In this document: one piece after another, positions 1 through 9,691 of the stretch | How positions within the stretch are numbered: the first letter of the stretch is position 1 | Layout of the letters: each line of letters opens with the position of its first letter | DNA from: Mycolicibacterium bacteremicum | Lineage (GTDB): Bacteria > Actinomycetota > Actinomycetes > Mycobacteriales > Mycobacteriaceae | Assembly: GCF_943913955.1 (NCBI RefSeq) | Contig: NZ_CALUAE010000018.1 | Coordinates: 1 to 64,000, forward strand | Direction: 5' to 3' | Length of the DNA stretch: 64,000 bases | Notes under the pieces: model-generated | What the model saw: only the letters and a program-made list of their open reading frames with translations | What the model was told of the DNA's origin: nothing | Database searches by the model: none | Made by a program: the position numbers and the translations under genes

Positions 1-392
1 CCGAAAGCCGCCTCGGTGGCGGCCAGTGACACCACCGCCGTGCCGGCGGCGATCTGCTCGGACAGCGCGTCGGCGATCGGACCGCCGGCCCGCTGCAGCA
101 GGCCACCCGCCACCACGACCGTGTCGACGTACGGTTCGACGACCAGGGCGTGGCCCAGCGCCTCGGCGATCACCATCACCTCGACCGGCCCGCCACCGAT
201 ACCGCCGACCTCCTCGGGCAGCGCGGCGCCCAGGATGCCGAGCTCCTCGGCGAAGGAGCGCCATATCTCCGGCTGCCAACCAGGGCCCAGTTTTGCTGCG
301 GCACGGCTGGATTCGAGGCCGTAGCGGGTGGCAAGAAACTTGGTGAGGCCGTCGCGCAGCAGTTCCTGCTCGTCGGTGAGGGTGAAGTCCAT
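1..392 (-). CDS. Acyl-CoA dehydrogenase, N-terminal part (cut by window edge)
   Basis: An open frame runs on the minus strand from an ATG at 392 off the left edge without a stop. Its product begins MDFTLTDEQELLRDGL and continues through a helical region with PEEVGGIGGGPVEVMVIAEALG, the usual N-terminal domain of acyl-CoA dehydrogenases (flavoenzymes that introduce the alpha-beta double bond in acyl-CoA). The start codon directly abuts the stop of the larger dehydrogenase at 393-1625. In mycobacteria such adjacent large/small FadE genes often encode the two subunits of an alpha2beta2 enzyme, so this is probably the partner subunit. The catalytic C-terminal part is outside the window, so activity cannot be judged. 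Confidence 0.85.
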   Translation of the reverse strand, partial: MDFTLTDEQELLRDGLTKFLATRYGLESSRAAAKLGPGWQPEIWRSFAEELGILGAALPEEVGGIGGGPVEVMVIAEALGHALVVEPYVDTVVVAGGLLQRAGGPIADALSEQIAAGTAVVSLAATEAAF

Positions 393-1625
393 CTACAGTC
401 CCAACTCTGCTTTGGCGAGGATGTTGCGCTGGATCTCGTTGCTGCCGGCGTAGATCGAACCGGCCCGGTCGTTGAAGTAGCGCAACGGGGCGACGGCCTG
501 CCACGGCTCACCGGTGAGGTATCCGTCGGCGGGTGGCTCGAAGTCGGCGATGGGTCCGCCCGGGCAGGTGGCGTGCGGCTGATATGCCCGCCCGCGTGGC
601 CCGGCGGCCTCCATCGCCAGTTCGGTGAGTGTCTGGCTCAGCTCGGTGGAGATGACCTTGAGCATCGAGGACGCGGCGCCGGGGTGCCCGCCACCGGCGA
701 GCGCGGCCAGCACGCGATACTCCAGGATCTCCAGTACCTCGGTGCGGATGCGGGCATCGGCGAGCTTGCGGGAGAAGGCGGGGTCGTCGATGAGGACGCC
801 ACCGCCGGGCGCGGGCTGCTCGGCCGCCACCCGCGCGACGTCTTCTGCCATGACCTGCAGGGCGGGGGCGGTGGCACCACCGCCCCGCTCGAACTCGAGG
901 AGGTACTTGGCGACGGTCCAGCCCTCGTCGATGGAGCCGATGACGTTGGCCTTGGGCACCCGGACCTCGTCGAAGAAGACCTGGCTCTGCACCTCCTCGC
1001 CGGACGTCATGACCAGCGGGCGGACCTCGATGCCCGGGGTGTTCATGTCGACCAGCACGAAGGTGATGCCGTGTTGCTTCTTGCCGGTGCGGGAGGTGCG
1101 GACGAGGGCGAACATCCAGTTGGCCTCGGTGGCGTGGGTGGTCCAGATCTTGCTTCCGGTGCAGACCAGATCGTCACCGTCTTCGACCGCCGCCATGGAC
1201 AGCGCGGCCAGGTCGGATCCGGCCTCGGGTTCGGAGTAGCCCTGGCAGAAGAACACTTCGGCGGTGAGGATGCGGGGGAGGAAGTAGTCCTTCTGCTCCG
1301 GTGTGCCGAATTTCACGATCGCGTGGGCGACCATCCGGATGCCCATCGGGGACAGGGACGGCGCGCCGGCCAGTTGGGACTCCCGGCTGAAGATGTAGTG
1401 CTGGGTCAGGCTCCAGTCGCATCCGCCGTACTCCACCGGCCATGCCGGGGCCGCCCAGCCGCGCTCGTGCAGGATCGCCTGCCACGCCAGGCTGGCCTCG
1501 TGATCGCTGTAGACGCTGGTCATCAGGCGTCCGGCACGCTGGATTTCCGGGGTCATCCGGTCCGCCATGAACTGGCGTACCTCGTCACGGAAGGCGGTGT
1601 CCGCCTCCGACCAGCTCAGGTCCAT
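393..1625 (-). CDS. Acyl-CoA dehydrogenase (FadE-type, probable large subunit)
   Basis: A 410-residue acyl-CoA dehydrogenase. It shows the flavin-contact segment CQGYSEPEAGSDLAAL, an internal KIWTTHA block and the C-terminal signature YAGSNEIQRNILAKAELGL. The position that holds the catalytic Glu in medium-chain enzymes (Y-E-G-T) is Ala here, so the base would have to come from another position or from the partner subunit. The start is placed at the ATG at 1625 because it follows a clear AGGAAGGG ribosome-binding site and gives the family N-terminus MDLSWSEAD; the frame stays open upstream but without family sequence. It is co-transcribed with the partial dehydrogenase at 1-392. A 15-bp perfect palindrome lies 24 bp upstream. 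Confidence 0.9.
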   Translation of the reverse strand: MDLSWSEADTAFRDEVRQFMADRMTPEIQRAGRLMTSVYSDHEASLAWQAILHERGWAAPAWPVEYGGCDWSLTQHYIFSRESQLAGAPSLSPMGIRMVAHAIVKFGTPEQKDYFLPRILTAEVFFCQGYSEPEAGSDLAALSMAAVEDGDDLVCTGSKIWTTHATEANWMFALVRTSRTGKKQHGITFVLVDMNTPGIEVRPLVMTSGEEVQSQVFFDEVRVPKANVIGSIDEGWTVAKYLLEFERGGGATAPALQVMAEDVARVAAEQPAPGGGVLIDDPAFSRKLADARIRTEVLEILEYRVLAALAGGGHPGAASSMLKVISTELSQTLTELAMEAAGPRGRAYQPHATCPGGPIADFEPPADGYLTGEPWQAVAPLRYFNDRAGSIYAGSNEIQRNILAKAELGL

Positions 1626-1648
1626 GCCCGCTGCCCTTCCTGTCCGGC

Positions 1649-1663
1649 TATCTAACTTAGATA
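1649..1663. promoter_or_regulatory. 15-bp palindrome, putative operator of the FadE pair
   Basis: TATCTAACTTAGATA is a perfect palindrome (7-bp arms, one central base) in an AT-rich patch 24 bp upstream of the dehydrogenase start at 1625. Such symmetry at this distance is typical of a TetR-family operator, but no regulator gene is adjacent in the window. The rest of the gap to 2015 shows no credible gene. Confidence 0.5.
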
Positions 1664-2015
1664 TATAAGTAGCAGCCGAAACGGCGGTTGGGAAATCTTC
1701 GGTTCGACGGGTCCACGTCGTTGCCGACATAGGGTGGCTCGTGGCTTGGTTGCGCTCGGGACCCGCGTCGGCGGGCAAGTTGGTTCGCCGGAGATCCGGA
1801 ACGGGGGCCGAATGTTATCGTGGTGACGTTGCCGTGATCCGCGCTGGCAAACTCCCCCGTTCCCCCGCGTGGATCGCGGCACATCTTTGCCAGAACTCAT
1901 ACGCAACGCAGGTAGGCGACTACAGGTGCGTGAGTGCGCGATGACACACAAGTTGCCAAACTCAGAGGTTTGTCACAGTGGCGGAGAGCACAGCTACTGT
2001 GAGGTTGATAACGAA

Positions 2016-2774
2016 GTGTGGGACGACGAGGTCGATCTGGTGGCCGTCGGCGCCGGGCCGGCGGGTCTGGCGTGCGCCATCGCCGCGGCCGACGCCGACC
2101 TGGACGTGATCGTGGCAAGGCCGCCGGACTCGGCCCGGCCCGAGCCCGCCGGGACCGCACACGGATGGCTGCCGCGACGCGATGATCCGGCGACCGCCGC
2201 CTACTTCGAGGCACTCGGCGACGAGCTGCCGGTCATCGAGGCACCCGAACTCGCGATGCGCAACGTGTACATCCCCGGGCGGGTCGACACCGGCCGCCGC
2301 GCCCAGGTCGAGACGTTCGTGGGCGCGCGGCTGTGGGACTGGGCGGCGCGGTGCCTGGGATCGCCGTACGGGGTGATGTTCACCCGTGTCGCGTACTGGC
2401 CGACGGTGGCCATGCGCACCATGGGCGGCTCGGCCATCGAGGTCGCGACGTTGGCCGAGGTGACCGGCGGTGGTCGCACACTGACCGCCTGGCTCGACGA
2501 GCTGGCCGCCGACCGGGATATCGAGGTGACCGCCGACAGCACCCTGCAACGCATCGTCTTCGGTGAGGACGACCGGATCACGGGTGTCGTCCTCGACACC
2601 CCGGACGGGCCGTGGTCCGTGCGCGCCCGGGTGGGTGTGGCGGTCACCGCCGACCATGTCGAGTTGAGCGAGCAGCCATTGGGCCCCGGCGGCCGGATCA
2701 GTCTGGTGGGGCAACGGGCCGGACGCTTCGGCAGGCTCGAGGTGTTGCGCGAGGTCGAACCGCCGGAGTCCTAG
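2016..2774 (+). CDS. FAD-binding protein, short fumarate-reductase/KstD-like flavoprotein
   Basis: The product has an N-terminal dinucleotide-binding fold, VDLVAVGAGPAGLACAIAAA, within the first 30 residues, as in flavoproteins of the fumarate reductase / 3-ketosteroid dehydrogenase group. It also has a MRTMGGSAIEVATLAEVTGGG block. At about 252 residues it is only half the length of those enzymes and lacks a recognisable C-terminal catalytic part, so a stand-alone dehydrogenase role is doubtful. The GTG at 2016 is preferred because the in-frame stretch from the ATG at 1941 to 2015 has poor GC at third codon positions and contains an inverted repeat (CACAGT...ACTGTG, 1974-2000). The alternative start at 1941 would add 25 residues. 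It is convergent with the c-di-GMP gene. Confidence 0.7.
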   Translation: MWDDEVDLVAVGAGPAGLACAIAAADADLDVIVARPPDSARPEPAGTAHGWLPRRDDPATAAYFEALGDELPVIEAPELAMRNVYIPGRVDTGRRAQVETFVGARLWDWAARCLGSPYGVMFTRVAYWPTVAMRTMGGSAIEVATLAEVTGGGRTLTAWLDELAADRDIEVTADSTLQRIVFGEDDRITGVVLDTPDGPWSVRARVGVAVTADHVELSEQPLGPGGRISLVGQRAGRFGRLEVLREVEPPES

Positions 2775-2778
2775 CGGC

Positions 2779-4620
2779 TCACGGACGCAGCCCCGGCGAG
2801 AAGTCCACCGCCACACGGCCTCTGCGCAGCAGCGCCTCCATCTCCTCACCCGAGATGGGGCGCGAGAGCAGGAAACCCTGCGCCCGGTGGCAGCCATGCC
2901 GCAGCAGCGTGACGGCCGCGGCCTCGGTCTCCACGCCCTCGGCCACCAACTGCAGCCCGAAGGCTTCCGCCAACGCGATGATGGCCCGCACGATGGCCAG
3001 GTCGCCCGGGCTCGATCCCAGGTCGCGCACGAAGCTCTTGTCGATCTTCAACGCCTCCACCGGAAGCGATTTGAGCAGCGAGAGCACGCTGTACCCGGTG
3101 CCGAAATCATCGATGGCGACCTGTACACCGACCTCATGCAGGCCGGCGAGCGTGATGCGGGTGGTCTCGATGTCCTGCACGACGACGCTCTCGGTGATCT
3201 CCAGGCAGACCGAACCGGCGTCGATGTCGTACTCGGCGAGAATCCCCGCGACCGATTCGACGAACCCGTCGGCGACCAACTGCACCGGAGAGACGTTGAC
3301 GCGCAGCACGATGTCGTCGCCGACGCCGGACGCGCGCCAGCGGGCGAACTCCGAGCACGCCGTGCGCATCACCCACCGGCCGAGTTCGCCTGCCAGGTTG
3401 ATGGATTCGGCCACCCCGATGAACGCGTCGGGGGACAGCAGCCCACGCGTCGGGTGCTGCCAGCGGACCAGCGCCTCGGTGGCCAGGATCTTGCCGGTGC
3501 GCATGTCGATCTCGGGCAGGTAGCGCAGGAACAGCGCATCGGTTTCGATGACGCTCTGCAGATGCAGCTCGATATCGTTGCGGAATTCGCTCTCCAGCGC
3601 GATCGCATCCGAGTACACCGTGACCTGGTTGCCGCCGGTGTTCTTCGCCGTCAACACCGCCTGATCGGCGCGGCGCAGCAAATCGGAGGTGCTGTCGCGG
3701 CCCGGAACGCCAAGGGCCACACCGATACTGACCGACCGCGTCACCATCTCACCGTCGATGGGCACCCGCTGGGACAGCACCGCCTGCAGGCGGCGGGCCA
3801 GATCCTCGGCCATCTCGATGGTGGTCGGGGTCTCGGGGACGACCACGAACTCGTCGCCGCCGAGCCGGGCGATCATGCTGGGGCCCACCGCATGGTCCAG
3901 TCGTTCGGCGAGCACCCGGATGAAGCGGTCGCCGGCGGTGTGGCCGAGGTAGTCGTTGATCGCCTTGAGCCGGTCGAGGTCGAAGAACAGCGCCGTGACG
4001 GGCCCGGGCTGCCCCTCGGCCAGACGAGCGTCCAGGTGTGCCATCAACGCCCGCCGGTTGTGCAGCCCGGTGAGGTGATCGTGCTCGGCCAGAAAACGCA
4101 AGCGGTCCTCGGCGTTCACCCGGGCCTGTACGTGGGCAAACAGCGTGGCGATGGCGACCAGTGCGTTGAGTTCCTCCTCGCTCCACTCCCGGACACCGAT
4201 CTTGACGAAGCCGATGACGCCGGTGGTGACATCCCCGGAGAGCAACGGCACGCACGCCATCGATGTGGTCGGGATGTGTCGCCCGGCTTCGATGGTGTGC
4301 TGATAGTCATCGGTCGCCTCGGGCCGGAAGACCGTGGGCTCCTTGAGATGCTCGGCCATGGCGAAGACCGGGTCGGCATCGGCGAAATAGATCAGCTCCA
4401 GCGGATCCGGGCCGACATCGGCGGGCCGCGTCGGCCACTCGGCGATCAGCCGGGTCGCGTGGATCGCGTGGTCGTTGTGCCGCAGAAAGCTGAAATCGAC
4501 GTTGAAATATGCGACCAGTTCGGCCAGCACCTGCTGGCTCACGCTCGCGGCGGTCGCGGCATCGACGGCGCTCAATCGCGTCGCGGCGGCCGTGACGACC
4601 AGTTCGAGGCTGCGGGGCAC
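2779..4620 (-). CDS. dcpA: GAF-GGDEF-EAL cyclic-di-GMP synthase/phosphodiesterase
   Basis: A 613-residue cytosolic protein with a GAF sensor domain (about 20-165), a GGDEF domain (about 175-335) and an EAL domain (about 350-600). The diguanylate cyclase signature GGDEF is intact at residues 254-258. The EAL motif is intact at 382-384, together with the NVSPVQL, LEITES, DDFGTGYS and LKIDKSFV blocks, so both synthesis and hydrolysis of c-di-GMP look possible. Domain order matches M. tuberculosis Rv1354c and M. smegmatis DcpA. The start is a GTG at 4620, with GAGAGG five bases upstream inside the preceding gene. It abuts the MoeY-like gene (stop at 4621-4623) with no gap, so the two are translationally coupled. 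Confidence 0.9.
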   Translation of the reverse strand: MPRSLELVVTAAATRLSAVDAATAASVSQQVLAELVAYFNVDFSFLRHNDHAIHATRLIAEWPTRPADVGPDPLELIYFADADPVFAMAEHLKEPTVFRPEATDDYQHTIEAGRHIPTTSMACVPLLSGDVTTGVIGFVKIGVREWSEEELNALVAIATLFAHVQARVNAEDRLRFLAEHDHLTGLHNRRALMAHLDARLAEGQPGPVTALFFDLDRLKAINDYLGHTAGDRFIRVLAERLDHAVGPSMIARLGGDEFVVVPETPTTIEMAEDLARRLQAVLSQRVPIDGEMVTRSVSIGVALGVPGRDSTSDLLRRADQAVLTAKNTGGNQVTVYSDAIALESEFRNDIELHLQSVIETDALFLRYLPEIDMRTGKILATEALVRWQHPTRGLLSPDAFIGVAESINLAGELGRWVMRTACSEFARWRASGVGDDIVLRVNVSPVQLVADGFVESVAGILAEYDIDAGSVCLEITESVVVQDIETTRITLAGLHEVGVQVAIDDFGTGYSVLSLLKSLPVEALKIDKSFVRDLGSSPGDLAIVRAIIALAEAFGLQLVAEGVETEAAAVTLLRHGCHRAQGFLLSRPISGEEMEALLRRGRVAVDFSPGLRP

Positions 4621-6765
4621 CTAGACCTCTCGATGTGGTGTCGCCGGAAGCGACGTCGGATAGCTCAGTGGCCGCCGACGACTTCGCAGCGACGGGCGAG
4701 GTGCCTCGGTGATTCTCAGCACCAACGCCTGCGCCTCCTCCGGCGGAGTACCGGTAAGCCTGCGAAGAGTGTATTGCAGACGTCCCAGTAGTTCGGGGTA
4801 TGCCGGGGCCAACTGTGCCAATTCGTGATCATCGTGGGCATACAGGAAGGCCGGCGACACCGGTTGCACGGCCAAACCCGCTGTCTGGGCTGTGATCCAC
4901 ACCGCCTCCACCGCCGCACCGGCACGGGCGTAGTCGGCGAGGGTGTGGCCGGCGACCGAGATCACCGCCACCGCGGACGCCCCGCCGACCCGGTCACGTG
5001 TATTGCTTCCGAGCGCCGATCCCGCGTCCCAGCGCGCCAATTCGTCCATCACCTCCGAGCGCCGCAGCACGTCGAGCACCGCGAGATCGGAGGCGGGCAG
5101 CTCCAGGGTGCGCACATCGATGCCGTACTCGGGGGAGGGGTCCCCGGGTGACCAGATTTCAGCAAACATCTCCGAGTGCAGCCGGTTGGTCAGATAGCGA
5201 ATCCGATCGGCCTCGGCGAGAACCTCGGCGCAACGCTGAATTTCGGCTCTCTCGGTGATCAGGTGCAGCCGGCCGCCGTGCGCGTCCGCCGCCCCGTACA
5301 GTGCCGCGCGCAGATCGGCGCTGAACGTGATCGGTGCGCCGTGGTGACGATTGGTGGCCCGCTGCAGCATCGGTTCGTACAACTCGGCAAGACCAGGCTC
5401 GGGATGACCGTCCAATATCACCGAGATCTGCAGTGGTGAGCCGTCGCCGGTGCCGATGAGCAGCCGGCTGCCATGCCCGTGCGCGGCGGCGGCGATCTGT
5501 GCGTTGAGCGCCGCCGCGCCGAGTGCGACTGCGCTGCCACGGAATTCGACATCCATCTGACTGGTGCGGTGCGGATCGACCCGCAGCTCCAGTCCGTGTT
5601 CCCGGATATCGATCAACCACGGCTGGGAATTGCCGCCCGACGGCGCTCGGTGTGCGGCATAGGCCATGGCCTGCAGCGCCGAATCGAAGGACGGGTCGGC
5701 GGCGTGATCGTCGACACCGGTATCGGCCGGCGGTCGCCGGTCGTCCAGCGGATCGGAGACCTCATCGAGCACGGCCCCGGCATCGAGTCGGGTCCGGCCC
5801 GAGGCCAGCGGTTCGCCCAGGCCGATCCGGCGCACCGATTCGGCGATCAGCGCGGCACCGAGTACCACCTCGCCCGCCAGTTGTGGCCAGGTCGAAAGCG
5901 TTTCGCCCACCTCACACAGCGATGCCGCCATCCGCGCCGAGAGTGCCTTGGCGTCGAGCAACCCCAGCACGTAGGGCACCTTGTCGGTGCTGCTGAGGCC
6001 GGACAGGTCGGCGGTGTCGACATTGCCCAACAGTCCGTGCAGGATCGGACGTTCGGGGTGCAGGTCGAAGCGTTCCACATCGAGCAGTCCGCGGTCGCTG
6101 GTGGTCATCAGCACCGGGATGCGGCGCGCCCGGGCGGCCTCGCGGACCAGCGCCTTGGTGTCCAGCGAGTCGCATTCCTCGACCACGATGTCGAGGCCGT
6201 CGAGGAAGGCGTCGATGGTGTCGACGGTGATGGCGCTGCGATGCACCTGCACCCTCAGATAGGGATCCAGCTCGGCGATGCGGCGGGCCGCGATGGTCGC
6301 CTTGTTGATGCCCTCGTCGAACACGGTCGCGGGCACCCGGTTCAGGTTGGCGGCTTCGAGTTCGTCGAAATCCGCCAGGCGCAGCTCACCACAGATTCCC
6401 TGGGCCGCCAGGGTATGGGCGATGACGTGGCCGACGCTCAGCCCGATCACCCCGATCCGCAGGTGCGCCAGTGTGTCCTGTTCGGCGTCGGTGATGAGAT
6501 TGCGGTTACGGTCGAGCCGCAGTCGCCGGTACGCGCCCGGACCCAGCATCGCCACCACACACCGCCGCCATGGGTAGTACACCCACCGGAACGGTTCGCC
6601 TTGCAGGTCGGCCCCGGGTGGCGGGGTCAAGGTCTGCAGTGCGGCCCGCTGCCGCCCGACATTGTCGATGAACTCGATGTCGGGCCGAGCGCGCAGCTCC
6701 CACAACAGTTTTGCGTCTTCGGGATCGCCTTCGGTCAGGACTATCGCAGCATGGGCGTCGCTCAC
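4621..6765 (-). CDS. moeY: MoeY-like fusion of a ThiF/E1-type domain and a nitroreductase domain
   Basis: A 714-residue fusion. Residues about 85-330 form a ThiF/MoeB-like adenylating fold (IGVIGLSVGHVIAHTLA, then LADFDELEAANLNRVP with the Asn-x-x-Arg pair). Residues about 390-690 resemble a nitroreductase FMN fold (YAAHRAPSGGNSQPWLI, QRATNRH, LGSNTRD). The same architecture and position beside the GAF-GGDEF-EAL gene is found in M. tuberculosis Rv1355c, annotated MoeY. The nucleotide loop is GLSVG rather than the usual GxGxxG, and no CxxC zinc pairs are seen, so a molybdopterin role is uncertain; a flavin-dependent modifying enzyme is possible. The GTG at 6765 overlaps the upstream stop by four bases (GTGA) and sets the start. 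Confidence 0.8.
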   Translation of the reverse strand: MSDAHAAIVLTEGDPEDAKLLWELRARPDIEFIDNVGRQRAALQTLTPPPGADLQGEPFRWVYYPWRRCVVAMLGPGAYRRLRLDRNRNLITDAEQDTLAHLRIGVIGLSVGHVIAHTLAAQGICGELRLADFDELEAANLNRVPATVFDEGINKATIAARRIAELDPYLRVQVHRSAITVDTIDAFLDGLDIVVEECDSLDTKALVREAARARRIPVLMTTSDRGLLDVERFDLHPERPILHGLLGNVDTADLSGLSSTDKVPYVLGLLDAKALSARMAASLCEVGETLSTWPQLAGEVVLGAALIAESVRRIGLGEPLASGRTRLDAGAVLDEVSDPLDDRRPPADTGVDDHAADPSFDSALQAMAYAAHRAPSGGNSQPWLIDIREHGLELRVDPHRTSQMDVEFRGSAVALGAAALNAQIAAAAHGHGSRLLIGTGDGSPLQISVILDGHPEPGLAELYEPMLQRATNRHHGAPITFSADLRAALYGAADAHGGRLHLITERAEIQRCAEVLAEADRIRYLTNRLHSEMFAEIWSPGDPSPEYGIDVRTLELPASDLAVLDVLRRSEVMDELARWDAGSALGSNTRDRVGGASAVAVISVAGHTLADYARAGAAVEAVWITAQTAGLAVQPVSPAFLYAHDDHELAQLAPAYPELLGRLQYTLRRLTGTPPEEAQALVLRITEAPRPSLRSRRRPLSYPTSLPATPHREV

Positions 6766-7523
6766 AGGCCGGTCAGCATCGCGTTGTCGGGGGCCGTCAG
6801 CTGGTCGAGCATGGGCGCCAGCACACGGGCCTCGGCGCGGGTGGCCAGGATCTGTTCCGGATCGGCAGTGCGGGTGAATTCCGCGTGGTCCCACCACATC
6901 ATCTTCGTCTCATATCGTTCGTCGGGGTACGGCGTGGCCGGGATGCGGGTGGCAACCACACCGCCGGAGGACTCCCAGCGTGCCAGGACGTGCGCGGCCG
7001 CCGTGGCCATCGCGAACTTGGCGCCCAGCACCAGGGTCGCGTGCAACGGCATGCGGGCGAGCACGGGGGTGAGCAGCCGGCCGCGCTCCCGGTCGACCGG
7101 ACGGTCATCGGCCGACCACGCGGTCTTGATCTCGACGACACCGAACGGGATGCGATCGGCGATCATCTTGCGCACCTTGGGCAGGGCGTCCTGGCCGGCC
7201 CACTCCACCACGGCATGCGACTCGTCGGCGTGGCGGTAGGGTCCCTGGGCCCGTACGCCGCCGATCGCCCGGCCGGCATCGTCGATCGCCGTCAGGAACA
7301 ACGATGTCGTCTCCGGGTCAGCCAGTGTGCTCGGATCGATGGCCCGCTCGACGCCATGTTTGCGGTAGCTGCGCAACGCGCCGTCGATGAAATCGTCCCA
7401 GAGTTCGGGTTCGGCGGACGGTGTCGCGAGCACCAGGGTGCAATCGGTATCGCGATCCCACCACTGGACAGACGCATTGTCGGGCAGGACGCTAATGCCG
7501 GTTTCGGCGATTGAGATGCTCAT
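6762..7523 (-). CDS. Conserved hypothetical protein, first gene of the MoeY/c-di-GMP operon
   Basis: A 253-residue soluble protein beginning MSISIAETGISVLPDN. No membrane segment or signal peptide is visible. A central segment FLTAIDDAGRAIGGVRAQGPY, followed by HAVVEWAG, is mildly reminiscent of acyltransferase (GNAT) folds, but I do not recognise the family and assign no function. The ATG at 7523 is chosen over the longer frame starting at 7559 because the extra residues cover an ACCGATCGGT palindrome (7535-7544) that belongs to the promoter. It overlaps the MoeY-like gene by four bases, so all three genes 7523-2779 form one transcript. Confidence 0.7.
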   Translation of the reverse strand: MSISIAETGISVLPDNASVQWWDRDTDCTLVLATPSAEPELWDDFIDGALRSYRKHGVERAIDPSTLADPETTSLFLTAIDDAGRAIGGVRAQGPYRHADESHAVVEWAGQDALPKVRKMIADRIPFGVVEIKTAWSADDRPVDRERGRLLTPVLARMPLHATLVLGAKFAMATAAAHVLARWESSGGVVATRIPATPYPDERYETKMMWWDHAEFTRTADPEQILATRAEARVLAPMLDQLTAPDNAMLTGL

Positions 7524-7935
7524 AGACTTAACCCACCGATCGGTACGGGACGTTGCCACACCGGCGTATGGTCCCTGGAGAATTTCGAATAGTCCAGTTA
7601 AGTATCGCTATATCCTGCGAAGACGCCAGGATTAATTAAGTGGCACGGACTGACATTAGTAGCCAGAATTTGTTTTTGTGCGTTCTGGCAATTAATGACT
7701 GATGAATTCAAATAGCCTGACTCGGGCAAAATTATCGCACGCGTCAGTTACGGCAAATTTGATCTTCACGAGCCTGAGTTTTCTATAAGTTGCGACAAAG
7801 CGGGGCGGTTACCCGTATTCGCTGCCGTCGCCCGCGAACGTCGAGTGGTCGAACGCCGACCCGGTGGCGACCGGACGGGACCCAGGCGCTATGCATGACA
7901 TGGCGGCCACTGGGGTCCTGCGAAGGGAGAAGCAC
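7524..7935. promoter_or_regulatory. AT-rich 412-bp divergent intergenic region
   Basis: This gap between the hypothetical gene (minus) and the MaoC gene (plus) contains a stretch, about 7575-7795, far richer in A and T than anything around it. It holds an ACCGATCGGT palindrome (7535-7544), an inverted repeat GCCAGAA (7662-7668) / TTCTGGC (7683-7689) and flanking ATTAATTAA / AATTAATGA motifs. I see no credible coding frame. It probably contains the two divergent promoters and possibly a structured leader or binding sites for an AT-binding protein. Confidence 0.6.
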
Positions 7936-8388
7936 GTGAAGGTTTTCGAGAATCTCGACGAGTTGGTGGCGGCGGCGGGCACCGAACTCGGGCCCACCGA
8001 TTGGCTGGAGATCGACCAGCAGCGGGTGAACCAATTTGCCGAAGCCACCGAGGACCGGCAGTGGATCCACGTCGATCCCGAGCGCGCCGCCGGCGGCCCG
8101 TTCGGCGGCACCATCGCGCACGGGCTGCTGACGCTGTCGCTGCTGCCGTACTTCTCGCACCACCTCTACGGCGTCAAGGGCATCTCACTGGCCGTCAACT
8201 ACGGCTACAACAAGGTCCGCTTCATCACTCCGGTCAAGGTGGGTGCACGCATCCGGGCGAAGGCCGTCATCACCGATGTGGCCAAGCTCGACGGTGCCGC
8301 CCAGTCGACCGTCACCATCACCGTCGAGATCGAGGGCTCGGACAAGCCGGCAGCCGTCGCAGAATCGATCATCCGCTACATCGCCTAG
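7936..8388 (+). CDS. htdZ: MaoC-like (3R)-hydroxyacyl-CoA dehydratase, Rv0130-type
   Basis: A 150-residue single hot-dog-fold hydratase. The hydratase-2 signature reads FAEATEDRQWIHVDPERAA, with the catalytic Asp at residue 40 and His at 45, followed by GGPFGGTIAHGLLTLSLLP. Sequence and length closely resemble M. tuberculosis HtdZ (Rv0130), which hydrates trans-2-enoyl-CoA to (3R)-hydroxyacyl-CoA. The GTG at 7936 is preferred because it follows AAGGGAGA at normal spacing and gives the family N-terminus. It is transcribed alone and converges with the acyl-CoA dehydrogenase at 8398-9597. Confidence 0.88.
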   Translation: MKVFENLDELVAAAGTELGPTDWLEIDQQRVNQFAEATEDRQWIHVDPERAAGGPFGGTIAHGLLTLSLLPYFSHHLYGVKGISLAVNYGYNKVRFITPVKVGARIRAKAVITDVAKLDGAAQSTVTITVEIEGSDKPAAVAESIIRYIA

Positions 8389-8397
8389 CTCGCCGGC

Positions 8398-9597
<1,200 letters not shown>

Positions 9598-9640
9598 CGG
9601 CGGGGTCCTCCTGTAGCAACCGGGTGTGGTTTGATCCCAG

Positions 9641-9653
9641 AAATATCATATTT
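9641..9653. promoter_or_regulatory. AT-rich palindrome between divergent beta-oxidation genes
   Basis: AAATATCATATTT is a perfect palindrome with 6-bp arms and one central base. It sits 44 bp upstream of the dehydrogenase start at 9597 and 39 bp upstream of the SDR start at 9692. It could be the operator of the GntR regulator encoded at the end of the operon (12848-13543), which is an inference from position only. Confidence 0.4.
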
Positions 9654-9691
9654 TATGTTTTGGACAGCTCGCGCTTGAGGAGGGTGCCTTC

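Noticed and set aside
1741..2015. Possible N-terminal extension or small gene before the FAD protein
   Set aside because: Third-position GC is low, an inverted repeat occupies the stretch, and no ribosome-binding site supports a start there; it is more likely promoter sequence.
2887..4791. A 634-codon plus-strand open frame opposite the c-di-GMP gene
   Set aside because: It lies antisense to a gene with intact GAF, GGDEF and EAL motifs and its translation shows no family motif; long antisense frames are expected in GC-rich DNA.
5473..7239. A 588-codon plus-strand frame opposite the MoeY-like gene
   Set aside because: It is antisense to clear ThiF and nitroreductase motifs, is low in complexity and has no recognisable domain.
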